In this document: positions 40,737 through 48,533 of the stretch, piece by piece
How positions within the stretch are numbered: the first letter of the stretch is position 1
Layout of the letters: each line of letters opens with the position of its first letter
NCBI GenBank assembly: GCA_965228215.1
Contig: OZ245800.1
Span: 620,001-684,000 of the forward strand
DNA from: Maricaulis sp965228215
GTDB lineage: Bacteria > Pseudomonadota > Alphaproteobacteria > Caulobacterales > Maricaulaceae
DNA length: 64,000 bases
Direction of reading: 5' to 3'
Position numbers and translations under genes: made by a program
Notes under the pieces: model-generated
Seen by the model: only the letters and a program-made list of their open reading frames with translations
The model's database searches: none
Told to the model about the DNA's origin: nothing

Positions 40737-41531
40737 TCAGCCGGTCTTGGTGAGACGATCGCGCAACGCGTCGATGATGTGCTCATTGCCGGCCACGATC
40801 GAGCCGGTCTCCAACGGGTTCTCGCCGCCTTCGATCTCGGACACGAAACCACCGGCTTCCCGGACCAGGACGATACCGGCCGCGACATCCCAGCTGTTGA
40901 GATTGCGCTCCCAGAAACCGTCATAACGGCCGGCCGCGACCCAGGCGAGGTCGAGAGCGGCAGAGCCCATGCGGCGAATACCGGCGCAATGCGGCATGAT
41001 CTGGTGGAGTTCGGTCAGGAATTTCGCGTGCCCCTTGCGGCCCAGCCACGGCATGCCCGTAGCGAAAACGCCCTCGTCGAAATGCTTGCGCTCGGCGACC
41101 CGCAAACGACGATCGGCCAGCCAGGCACCGCGGCCCTTCTCGGCGTGGAACATCTCGTCGGTTGCCGGATTGTAGATCACGCCGGCGACCAGCTCGCCCT
41201 CACGCTCCAGCGCGATGGAGATGGCGAAATGTGGCATGCCGTGCAGGAAGTTCAGCGTGCCGTCCAGCGGATCGATGATCCAGCGGTGCGACTTGTCGGA
41301 ACCCTCAACGACGCCCTGTTCCTCCATGACGAAGCCATAACCGGGACGCGCTTCGCTGAGGCGTTCGAAAATGATCTTCTCGGCCTTGTGGTCGGCCACG
41401 GAAACGAAATCCGCCGGTCCCTTGCGCGAGACCTGCAGGTGTTCGATGTCGCGGAAGTCGCGGTTCAGCGACCGCCCGGCCCGGGCGGCGACATCGGTCA
41501 TGACCGTCAGAAGCGGAGAGAGCGTACCCAC
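40737..41531 (-). CDS. suhB: Inositol monophosphatase family protein
   Basis: This 264-residue phosphatase has the IMPase metal sites: MEEQG near 68-72, WIIDPLDGTLNF near 83-94 and WDVAAGIVLVREAGG near 210-224. Family members hydrolyse inositol-1-phosphate or related phosphates, and SuhB also influences rRNA transcription in E. coli. It starts with GTG 41531 four bases after efp, so efp and suhB form an operon. Confidence 0.88.
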   Translation of the reverse strand: MGTLSPLLTVMTDVAARAGRSLNRDFRDIEHLQVSRKGPADFVSVADHKAEKIIFERLSEARPGYGFVMEEQGVVEGSDKSHRWIIDPLDGTLNFLHGMPHFAISIALEREGELVAGVIYNPATDEMFHAEKGRGAWLADRRLRVAERKHFDEGVFATGMPWLGRKGHAKFLTELHQIMPHCAGIRRMGSAALDLAWVAAGRYDGFWERNLNSWDVAAGIVLVREAGGFVSEIEGGENPLETGSIVAGNEHIIDALRDRLTKTG

Positions 41532-41535
41532 GGGA

Positions 41536-42102
41536 TCAGTCCGCGCGCTTGACGTAGGAACCGTCTTCGGTGGCCACGACGATCATCTCGCCCTCGCCCA
41601 CGAACGGCGGAACCGAGGTGCGCACGCCATTGTCCAGGATGGCCGGCTTGTAGGAATTCGCCGCCGTCTGGCCTTTGACCACCGGCTCGGTTTCCTTGAT
41701 CTCCAGCGTGACATGCTGCGGCAGGGCGATGCCGATCGGGCGTTCCTCGTGGAATTCCACCGTCACCGTCATACCGTCCTGCAGCCAGCGGGCACTGTCC
41801 TCACCGACGAAATCAGCGGCGAGCTCGATCTGCTCATAGCTCTCGGAATCCATGAAGGTGAGCAGGTCGTCGGAGGCGAACAGGAAGGTGTGATCCTTCT
41901 GCTCGAGCCGGACTTTCTCGACCTTGTCCGCGGCACGGAAACGCTCGTTGAGCTTGCGGCCGTCGAGCAGGTTTTTCAGCTCGACCTGGGCGAAGGCACC
42001 GCCCTTGCCCGGTTTCACATGCTCGGTTTTCACAGCGACCCAGAGCGAGTCCTGGTGCTGGAGCACATTGCCGGGCTTGATCTCATTGCCGTTGATTTTC
42101 AT
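41536..42102 (-). CDS. efp: Elongation factor P
   Basis: This 188-residue factor rescues ribosomes stalled at polyproline. It has the three-domain EF-P length and the tip loop KPGKGGAFAQ near 30-39 with the modifiable lysine, then the C-terminal VPPFVGEGEMIVVATEDGSYVKR. The enzymes that modify the lysine are not in the window. A lipoprotein with 8- and 12-proline runs is encoded 5 kb away and would depend on EF-P. Confidence 0.95.
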   Translation of the reverse strand: MKINGNEIKPGNVLQHQDSLWVAVKTEHVKPGKGGAFAQVELKNLLDGRKLNERFRAADKVEKVRLEQKDHTFLFASDDLLTFMDSESYEQIELAADFVGEDSARWLQDGMTVTVEFHEERPIGIALPQHVTLEIKETEPVVKGQTAANSYKPAILDNGVRTSVPPFVGEGEMIVVATEDGSYVKRAD

Positions 42103-42222
42103 GCCGTCACCTATCGGGAAATCTGTCCGCGCCGCAGCATGGCAGCGCAAGGTGGCGCTCTGTTATCAGCGGCGGGCCGGAACAGCAAGCGGCGTGGCGC
42201 AATCGGGTCAGTGACGCCGCGT

Positions 42223-43419
42223 CTAGCGCGAGGCGGCGACCTCGGCCTGGATGCGCTGCTGCACATCCATCGTCAGCCCCTGTTCCAGGCCGATCTGGAG
42301 ACGGTCACGATCCGGATTGTAGACCGGCGCGCCGAAACGATCCTGCGCCGCCATGAGGGTCCAGCGATAGGATTCCTCATAGCTCTGCTCGACGCCTTCG
42401 CCGCGAAGCAGGACATAGGCGTAGAGGAATTGGCTTTCCGTATCGCCGCGCAGACCGCCCTCGCGGAACCAGTAGGCGGCACTTTCCAGATCCTGTTCCA
42501 CGCCGCGGCCTTGATAGAGCATCAACCCGTACTGGCCCTGGGCCGGGCCGTAACCGCTCTCGGCGGACCGGCGCAGCCAGCTGGCGGCCTGCGTGTCGCT
42601 GGCAGGACCACCCTCGCCCGCGGCCCACATCATGCCGGCCTGGAAGGCGGCCTCGGCACTGCGTTCCTCGCCGGCCCGTTCGAACCATTGGCGGGCACCC
42701 GCCCGGTCGGCAGCACCGCCGATCCCGGCATCCAGCATCTGGGCGTATTGATACATGCCCTCGACCGAGCCGAAATTCGCGGCGCGTTCAGCCCATTCGC
42801 GGGCCGTGATCGCGTCCTGCGGAATGGCGGAATTGCGAAGCTCCAGGGCGAAGGCGACCATCGCGTTGACATGACCCGCGCGGGCCGCACGCTCGAACCA
42901 TTCACGGGCCCGGCCGAGGCCGAGACTATCATCATCCATCTGCGCCAGCAGGCCCAGCTGGTAGAGGGCCACGGCCTCGTCATTCTCGGCAGCCCGGCGG
43001 AACCATTGTGCCGCGGCCGGATAGTCCGGCTCGCCAGTACGGCCGTCGCGCGCGATCAGTCCGGCCAGCATCGCGGCCTCGACATGACCCGCCGCTGCAG
43101 CCGTCTCGGCGTATTGGCGGGCGGATATCCAGTCCTCGCCGACATAGGCGACCTGGGCGCGATAATAGGCCTCGTCGGCGACCGCCAGGCCCTCGGGCAC
43201 TTCGGCGTCTTCCGCCTGCAGGCCCTCGCTCGCGGCACGCTGCACATCTTCCGGCAGCAGGATCAGGTCGGTCGGGAAGGCCGGGGCCTCGTCCTCGGCT
43301 TCCGGGCGGGCACTCGTCTCGCCGATATCGGCAAGCTGCGCGGCGGCAGGCGAAGCGGCAAGGCACAGGCCGAACGGCAGGGCCAAGAGGGCGGATTTTA
43401 ACGCGAGAACAGATTTCAT
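42223..43419 (-). CDS. Periplasmic Sel1-repeat protein
   Basis: This 398-residue protein begins with a signal peptide (cleavage after AAAQ, near 28). It then carries about seven Sel1/TPR-like repeats of the form A-x2-W-F-x-R-A-A-x2-G between about 100 and 360, e.g. AAQWFRRAAENDEAVALYQLGLLAQ and AREWFERAARAGHVNAMVAFALEL. Sel1 proteins act as scaffolds in envelope or signalling complexes. It is alone, between efp and thiE. Confidence 0.85.
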   Translation of the reverse strand: MKSVLALKSALLALPFGLCLAASPAAAQLADIGETSARPEAEDEAPAFPTDLILLPEDVQRAASEGLQAEDAEVPEGLAVADEAYYRAQVAYVGEDWISARQYAETAAAAGHVEAAMLAGLIARDGRTGEPDYPAAAQWFRRAAENDEAVALYQLGLLAQMDDDSLGLGRAREWFERAARAGHVNAMVAFALELRNSAIPQDAITAREWAERAANFGSVEGMYQYAQMLDAGIGGAADRAGARQWFERAGEERSAEAAFQAGMMWAAGEGGPASDTQAASWLRRSAESGYGPAQGQYGLMLYQGRGVEQDLESAAYWFREGGLRGDTESQFLYAYVLLRGEGVEQSYEESYRWTLMAAQDRFGAPVYNPDRDRLQIGLEQGLTMDVQQRIQAEVAASR

Positions 43420-43495
43420 GGGCTCTAACAGCGCGCTGGGAACACAGAGGTCAAGCCGTTTCCCCCGAAACTGAGGCATTTGTAAGTCAGATGAA

Positions 43496-44113
43496 TTAGG
43501 TCGCGCACACGGCGTTGAACGCCTTCACGGCAGCGCCGGCGCCATCAGGGTGACGCCAGACACCGCCCGACACCGCCAGGAAATCGGCTCCGGCCGCGAT
43601 CAGGCCGGACGCATTCTCCACGGTGATACCGCCAATGGCGACACAGGGCAGTTCGAACAATTCCACCCACCAGGTCAGCACGTCCGGCGTCGCACGGGAC
43701 GGCGCCTGTTTAGTGTCGGTGTCGAAAAACGCCCCGAAGGCGACATAGTCGGCACCGGCCTCACCGGCGACCATGGCCAGATGGCGGCTGTCATGACAGG
43801 TCACGCCGATCATCGCGCCCTTGCCCATCACGGCACGGGCATCCTTCACGCGGCCGTCCTGCTGGCCCAGATGCACGCCGTCACAGCCCAGTTCGGCAGC
43901 CAGTTCCGCGCTGTCATTCATGATCACGGCAACACCGCGTGCTTGCGCCAGCTTGATCAGCGGCGGTGCCAGCGTGCGGATCTCGTCGGTGGAGTGATCC
44001 TTCAGGCGCAGCTGGAGCGCAGCGACATCGCCCGCATCGAGCGCCTCGATCAGGATGGCGGCGAATCCATCATCAATTTTGGGCGGGGTAATCAGGTAGA
44101 GCTGGCAGGTCAT
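43496..44113 (-). CDS. thiE: Thiamine-phosphate synthase
   Basis: This 205-residue TIM-barrel enzyme joins HMP-PP and thiazole phosphate. It shows LQLRLKD near 33-39, the DGVHLGQQDG motif near 79-88, GVTCHD near 103, YVAFGAFFDTDTK near 122-134 and AIGGI near 158-162. Only a 39-base gap separates it from the XRE gene upstream, so no TPP riboswitch leader is present; it may be read from the cassette promoter or an internal one. Confidence 0.9.
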   Translation of the reverse strand: MTCQLYLITPPKIDDGFAAILIEALDAGDVAALQLRLKDHSTDEIRTLAPPLIKLAQARGVAVIMNDSAELAAELGCDGVHLGQQDGRVKDARAVMGKGAMIGVTCHDSRHLAMVAGEAGADYVAFGAFFDTDTKQAPSRATPDVLTWWVELFELPCVAIGGITVENASGLIAAGADFLAVSGGVWRHPDGAGAAVKAFNAVCAT

Positions 44114-44152
44114 GCGGCGCCTTTTGGCGGATTTGGCGAAAGATTGGAAGGG

Positions 44153-44353
44153 TCATCCACCCTCACCATCATCAAACACGTCCTCGATCTTCAGACCGAA
44201 GAGCCTCCCGATCTTGAAGGCCAGCGGCAGGGAGGGGTCGTACTTGCCTGTCTCCAGCGCGTTCACGGTCTGGCGTGACACGTCGAGCTTGTCGGCCAGT
44301 TTCTGCTGGCTCCAGCCGTGTTCGGCACGCAATTCCCGGAGACGGTTTTTCAT
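44153..44353 (-). CDS. Small XRE-family transcriptional regulator
   Basis: This 66-residue protein is a bare helix-turn-helix: MKNRLRELRAEHGWSQQKLADKLDVSRQTVNALETGKYDPSLPLAFKIGRLFGLKIEDVF, the YozG/YgzD-type regulator commonly paired with a small membrane protein. ATG 44353 is four bases after the upstream gene. It is the last member of a four-gene cassette and is the candidate repressor of its repeated operators. Confidence 0.88.
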   Translation of the reverse strand: MKNRLRELRAEHGWSQQKLADKLDVSRQTVNALETGKYDPSLPLAFKIGRLFGLKIEDVFDDGEGG

Positions 44354-44357
44354 CGGC

Positions 44358-44750
44358 TCAGTCCAGCCGCCGGTTCTGGATGAAGCGGACAAGCGAGTGC
44401 AGCACGACCGCGACAGGCAGGGCGAACGCGGCCTCAGCGGCCGGCACGAGCTCGAAGCGGGCGGCGAGCGACCAGATCGTCAGCCCGACCAGGGTCAGGC
44501 CGAAACCTATGGCCGCCGCCTTCAATTCCAGCCCGCTCTGCATCTCGTCGAGCGCACGCACATAGTGCTGGAATTCATAGGCCACGACGAGGATCGGGAG
44601 AGCGAGGATCGCCGTGTGCAGGAGCGCGATTGCGCCATTGCCCGAGGCCGTGCTGAGAATCGGAACCGTGACCGCGAAGACGGCCATGGCCAGAATGGTG
44701 CGCCACATATAGCGCCGTTCAGCTCGGCTCGCGCCGGTCAGGAATCCCAT
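44358..44750 (-). CDS. Membrane protein paired with the XRE regulator
   Basis: This 130-residue protein has four predicted helices, at about 14-35, 42-60, 78-100 and 104-122, with the conserved RALDEMQSGLELKAAAIGFGLTL segment typical of membrane proteins encoded beside YozG-type regulators. The biochemical function of this family is unknown. It is the third gene of the cassette. Confidence 0.78.
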   Translation of the reverse strand: MGFLTGASRAERRYMWRTILAMAVFAVTVPILSTASGNGAIALLHTAILALPILVVAYEFQHYVRALDEMQSGLELKAAAIGFGLTLVGLTIWSLAARFELVPAAEAAFALPVAVVLHSLVRFIQNRRLD

Positions 44751-44763
44751 TCGCCCCTCCCTC

Positions 44764-45036
44764 TCAGGACCGGCCCGTGCGGCCCGTGATCACCTTCTGG
44801 ATCGCGATTCCGCCGATGATCGCAAGACTGAGTGCAATTGCGGAACCCGTTCGTCCCAGTTCGAAGTCCGGCGGGACGATGTCCTGCCACAGGCTGGCGC
44901 CGGCAAAAACGAGCGGGAAGGCGATCGCCATGACCAGGAGTTCAAGCCAGCTGGTGGAGCCGGCGCCCAGTCCGGACGCGTCACAGAAATCCCGGTCCAT
45001 TCCGCAATGCGGGCATGATGTCGTATCGGTATTCAT
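44764..45036 (-). CDS. Small membrane protein with N-terminal CxxC/CxxxC
   Basis: This 90-residue protein has cysteines at about 8, 11 and 18 (SCPHCGMDRDFC), suggestive of a small metal site or ribbon, followed by two hydrophobic helices (about 32-50 and 64-82). It begins two bases from the upstream gene's stop and belongs to the XRE cassette. No family is recognised. Confidence 0.65.
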   Translation of the reverse strand: MNTDTTSCPHCGMDRDFCDASGLGAGSTSWLELLVMAIAFPLVFAGASLWQDIVPPDFELGRTGSAIALSLAIIGGIAIQKVITGRTGRS

Positions 45037-45037
45037 C

Positions 45038-45289
45038 CTAGCCTCCCTCGGTCTGCGGCTTGCCGGTGATGCGGCGCCACAGGGCGCGGCGATTGGCGAA
45101 AGCGGACCAGCCGGCGATGAAGGCCAAGGCCCAGATCAGAACTTCCGTGGCAATGGCAGCGATCGTCACCGCGACGGTGAATTCGGTCACCGATGCATCA
45201 TTAAGATAGGCGATTGCCACGCCGGCCCAGCTTGCGCCGAAGACCAGGACGGCCAGGCCGAGCGCCAGTTTTCGCAAGGTTTTTCCCAT
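45038..45289 (-). CDS. Small two-helix membrane protein heading the XRE cassette
   Basis: This 83-residue protein has two hydrophobic helices, about 7-30 and 36-62, and a basic C-terminus (RRALWRRITGKPQ). GGAGG six bases before ATG 45289 fixes the start inside a longer frame. As the promoter-proximal gene it is controlled by the operator repeats just upstream. Function unknown. Confidence 0.65.
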   Translation of the reverse strand: MGKTLRKLALGLAVLVFGASWAGVAIAYLNDASVTEFTVAVTIAAIATEVLIWALAFIAGWSAFANRRALWRRITGKPQTEGG

Positions 45290-45305
45290 TGGATACCTCC
45301 TGTTC

Positions 45306-45338
45306 GTGTAAAGCGTCCTTTCCATATATGTGTAAAGC
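45306..45338 (-). promoter_or_regulatory. Repeated operators over the XRE cassette promoter
   Basis: GTGTAAAGC occurs on the + strand at 45306-45314 and 45330-45338, a direct repeat with 24-bp spacing. On the minus strand TTGACG (about 45350) and TATATG (about 45326) form a promoter with 17-18 bp spacing; one repeat lies between these boxes and the other just downstream, as expected for repression. Confidence 0.6.
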
Positions 45339-45373
45339 TTGCTTGTCGTCAAGCGTCATTGACAAACGATGGC

Positions 45374-45406
45374 AAAGAAAAGGGCGCCGCAAGCGCGACG
45401 CCCTTT
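45374..45406 (-). terminator. Intrinsic terminator of the peroxiredoxin gene
   Basis: AAAGGGCGTCGC-GCTT-GCGGCGCCCTTT on the minus strand (one G-T pair) followed by TCTTT. Confidence 0.88.
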
Positions 45407-45426
45407 CCAAGCCTATGATTTCGCAA

Positions 45427-46086
45427 CTATTCCGCCGGCTCGTCCGATTTTACGCGGTTCGGCTGCGGAGTAACGCGCAGATAGGGTTTGATCTTCTTGT
45501 AACCCGCCGGGAAGAGCTTGTCGGCGTCTTCGTCAGAGAGGGTCGGGACCACGATCACGTCCTGGCCGTCTTCCCAGTTCACCGGCGTAGCGACCTTGTG
45601 CTGGTCGGTCAGCTGGAGGCTGTCGATGAGGCGCAGGATCTCGTTGAAATTCCGGCCGGCGCTCGGCGGATAGGTGAAGGTGGCGCGGATCTTCTTGTTG
45701 CTGTCGATGATGTAGACAGACCGAACCGTCATCTTCGGATCGGCATTCGGATGGATCATCTGGTAGAGGTCTGACACGGTACGGTCCGGGTCTGCGATGA
45801 TCGGGAAATTCATCGTGACGCCCTGGGTCTCCTCGATGTCCTTGATCCAGCCCTTGTGGTCCTCGACGCTGTCGACGGACAGGGCGATCGCCTTCACATT
45901 GCGCTCGGCAAACTGATCCTTGAGCTTGGCCGTATAGCCCAGCTCGGTCGTGCAGACCGGCGTGTAGTCAGCGGGGTGGGAGAAGAAAACGACCCAGTTT
46001 TCGCCAATCCATTCGTGGAAATTGATCGGACCTTCATTGGTCTCGATGTCGAAATTCGGGGCGATATCGCCAAGCAGCAGGCCCAT
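45427..46086 (-). CDS. 1-Cys peroxiredoxin (Prx6 family)
   Basis: This 219-residue peroxidase has the active-site block SHPADYTPVCTTELG near 37-51 and no other cysteine in the chain, the hallmark of 1-Cys Prx6 enzymes. The C-terminal half (VNWEDGQDVIVVPTLSDEDADKLFPAGY) matches the Prx6 extension. It removes hydrogen peroxide and organic hydroperoxides. Single gene with its own terminator, divergent from the SixA-type gene. Confidence 0.95.
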   Translation of the reverse strand: MGLLLGDIAPNFDIETNEGPINFHEWIGENWVVFFSHPADYTPVCTTELGYTAKLKDQFAERNVKAIALSVDSVEDHKGWIKDIEETQGVTMNFPIIADPDRTVSDLYQMIHPNADPKMTVRSVYIIDSNKKIRATFTYPPSAGRNFNEILRLIDSLQLTDQHKVATPVNWEDGQDVIVVPTLSDEDADKLFPAGYKKIKPYLRVTPQPNRVKSDEPAE

Positions 46087-46206
46087 GTCTCTCTCCTCGG
46101 TTTCAAAGGGGGGTAAAACAGCGTAGGACTAGGTGCGCCTCCGGGCGGGCGAATGCAAGTCCCGCGCGGCAAAAGCTCGAAATTGTGAACGCTTACAGGA
46201 TAATCG

Positions 46207-46695
46207 ATGGACCGGATTCTCATCCTCATGCGGCACGCCAAGGCCGTGGACCGGTATGAAGCCGATGATGATTTCGAGCGCGGACTGACCCAGCGCGGCC
46301 GCAATGACAGTGAGGCCGCCGCCACGACGCTGGCGGGCCTGGGACTGGCCGCCGACATCGCGCTTGTCTCGCCGTCCTGGCGCACCCGCCAGACTTATGA
46401 ACGCCTGGTGCCCACGCTGGGTGAGCCGGCGCTGGAAGATCCGATGGCGCTCTATCACGCAAGCACGGAAATGCTGGAACGCGCAGCACTCGACGCGCTG
46501 GAACGCGCGGCCCGCGTGCTCGTGGTTGGCCACAATCCGGGCATTGGCGGTTTTGCGCACAAACTGGCGATGCGTGCCGACGCCCAGGGAGAATTCCCGG
46601 CGGGTTATCCGACCGCCGCTGCCGCGGCCTTCAAACTGGGCGGCTCCGGTTTCGACGCGCCCGAACTGGTCGGTTTCTTCAATCCCAAGGCCTGA
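46207..46695 (+). CDS. SixA-like histidine phosphatase
   Basis: This 162-residue protein has the RHG motif MRHAKA near 8-13 with the catalytic histidine, a second RT(R) arginine in SWRTRQTYE near 57-65 and the second histidine in VVGHNPGIG near 106-114. SixA removes phosphate from histidine-phosphotransfer proteins, but small members of this family may have other substrates. Confidence 0.87.
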   Translation: MDRILILMRHAKAVDRYEADDDFERGLTQRGRNDSEAAATTLAGLGLAADIALVSPSWRTRQTYERLVPTLGEPALEDPMALYHASTEMLERAALDALERAARVLVVGHNPGIGGFAHKLAMRADAQGEFPAGYPTAAAAAFKLGGSGFDAPELVGFFNPKA

Positions 46696-46776
46696 CCGGG
46701 CGCCCCTTCGGGCTCGGCTTACCAATTCAGCTTCATGCCACTAGAGTGACTCCCCGAACGAGCTGAGGGGGCATTT

Positions 46777-48456
46777 ATGTTCGACAGGTCCTGGTTGGTC
46801 GCGATCGTGAGCGGCCTGCTGCTGGCAGGATGTTCGACGATGGCCGGCGATGTTGCGCCGCCACCGCCTCCTCCACCTCCGGCACCACCACCACCTCCTC
46901 CACCGCCGCCTCCACCGCCGGAACCGGACGAGATGCCGCCCGTACGCGGTCGCATGCCGACCCCGCCGCCAACGCAGACGGAGCCCAGCGACAGCGACGC
47001 ATCCGCCCAAGTCGACTGGGACGAGATCCTGGGCTCGACCGTGGGCACGCCGTCCCCGGGCGGGGTTGGCACGGTCGGCACCGGATCGGGTGGTGGCGGT
47101 TCCGGCGGCTCAGGCGTCGGCATCATTGGTATCGGCACGATCGGTTCGGGTGGCGGAAGCGCGCCGGCCGAGGATCCGGCCTTCTTCACCGATGAATGCA
47201 CTAATCGCGGCTCAGGCGACGGCGCCAGCGGCGAGGGTTATTCCTGCATCACCCTGCTCTACGGGACCAATAGGGAGCCCGGGCCTCGCTTCGGGGCGCT
47301 GGACGAGCAGGAAGTCTATACCGCCCGGCCCGACCCGGTCTGCGAACCCGGCCAGCTCGCCGAAGATGCCGGCTATTGTCATCTTGGCGTGGTCAGCGTG
47401 ACCGTGCCCGACAGCCGCAATCGCGGAGACCGGATCAATTCGGTTTCGCGCACGGCCACGCGGGTCACGGACCGGCAACGGCGCGACCGCTTCTCGATCT
47501 GGAATTACGAGGAAATCGACGCGACGCGTTTCTCGAACATCGCCGACCAGATGCTGGCCGATGCCATCGGTGAGGTCGGCGGCGAGTACGACAACCAGGT
47601 CATCGTCTTCGTGCACGGATTCAATGTCCGCTTCCGTGACGCCGCCTTCCGGGCCGCACAGATCAAGTATGACCTCGATTTCCCGGGACCGGTCTTCTTC
47701 TACTCCTGGCCGGCCAATGGCAGCATCATGCACTATCTGGCGGACATGGATGACGCGGATCTGAGCGTCGACGGCCTGGTGGATTTCCTGCAGCTCGTGC
47801 GAGCCTCGGTGCCCGACGCCGAGATCAATCTCATCGCCCATTCGATGGGCACGCGTGTCTTCGCCCAGGCGCTGAACCGGCTGGCCTTCACCGAGCCGGA
47901 TTACCGGTTCAACCACGTCTTTTTCGCGTCCGGCGATCTCGACCAGAACCTGTTCGTGGAATGGGTGCGGCCGGCGGCATCAATGATGGAGAGCGTGACG
48001 CTCTACACGTCGGGCTCCGACGTGGCGGTCGCCTCGTCGCAACTCCTGCGCAATCTCTTCCCCTCCGACCGCGAGGCGGACCGTGATCGCAAGGCGCGCA
48101 TCGGATTCTACGCGCGGAACACGCATCCGCCCGTCTTCGACTTTACCGTCGGCGCGAATGCGGTCCTGCCGCAGACCATCGACATGACGCGTACCCGTAT
48201 GTCCTTTTTCGGCTTCGCGACCCGCTATCTGCTCCGCCGCGCCAATCTCGGGCATTCCGACTACATGGAACGCACGCCCATCATCGATGACATGAGCTGT
48301 ATCCTGCGTCATGGCGCCCGCGCGCCGGACGCCCGGCATTCAGGCATGCAATTGCGCAACAATGCCGACGACGCGACCTATTGGCGCTTCGACGAGGACG
48401 GCGTGCCGTCCGCGGCCTGCCCGCCTCCAGCCACGGGCAGCGGGGTTGCGAATTAG
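46777..48456 (+). CDS. Polyproline lipoprotein with DUF900-type alpha/beta hydrolase domain
   Basis: This 559-residue protein has a lipoprotein signal with lipobox LLAGC (Cys19), then runs of 8 and 12 prolines at 28-35 and 37-48, a Gly/Ser/Thr-rich linker to about 125, and a DUF900-type hydrolase domain. The latter contains VIVFVHGFNVRFRDAAFRA near 273-291, FFYSWPANGS near 305 and the elbow LIAHSMGTRVF near 351-361. It is likely anchored in the outer membrane. The proline runs should require EF-P for synthesis. Substrate unknown. Confidence 0.83.
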   Translation: MFDRSWLVAIVSGLLLAGCSTMAGDVAPPPPPPPPAPPPPPPPPPPPPEPDEMPPVRGRMPTPPPTQTEPSDSDASAQVDWDEILGSTVGTPSPGGVGTVGTGSGGGGSGGSGVGIIGIGTIGSGGGSAPAEDPAFFTDECTNRGSGDGASGEGYSCITLLYGTNREPGPRFGALDEQEVYTARPDPVCEPGQLAEDAGYCHLGVVSVTVPDSRNRGDRINSVSRTATRVTDRQRRDRFSIWNYEEIDATRFSNIADQMLADAIGEVGGEYDNQVIVFVHGFNVRFRDAAFRAAQIKYDLDFPGPVFFYSWPANGSIMHYLADMDDADLSVDGLVDFLQLVRASVPDAEINLIAHSMGTRVFAQALNRLAFTEPDYRFNHVFFASGDLDQNLFVEWVRPAASMMESVTLYTSGSDVAVASSQLLRNLFPSDREADRDRKARIGFYARNTHPPVFDFTVGANAVLPQTIDMTRTRMSFFGFATRYLLRRANLGHSDYMERTPIIDDMSCILRHGARAPDARHSGMQLRNNADDATYWRFDEDGVPSAACPPPATGSGVAN

Positions 48457-48533
48457 GGCGACTCGCTTTTTGGTTGTATTTGTGAATAATGCATCATTCT
48501 TGATTGCCGGGGATAACGGCAGGGAGGGTGGTG

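Noticed and set aside
41371..43401. 676-codon frame opposite suhB, efp and the Sel1 gene
   Set aside because: Covers three confident genes and has no recognisable domain, despite its length.
44114..44152. TPP riboswitch upstream of thiE
   Set aside because: Only 39 bases separate thiE from the preceding gene, too short for the aptamer.
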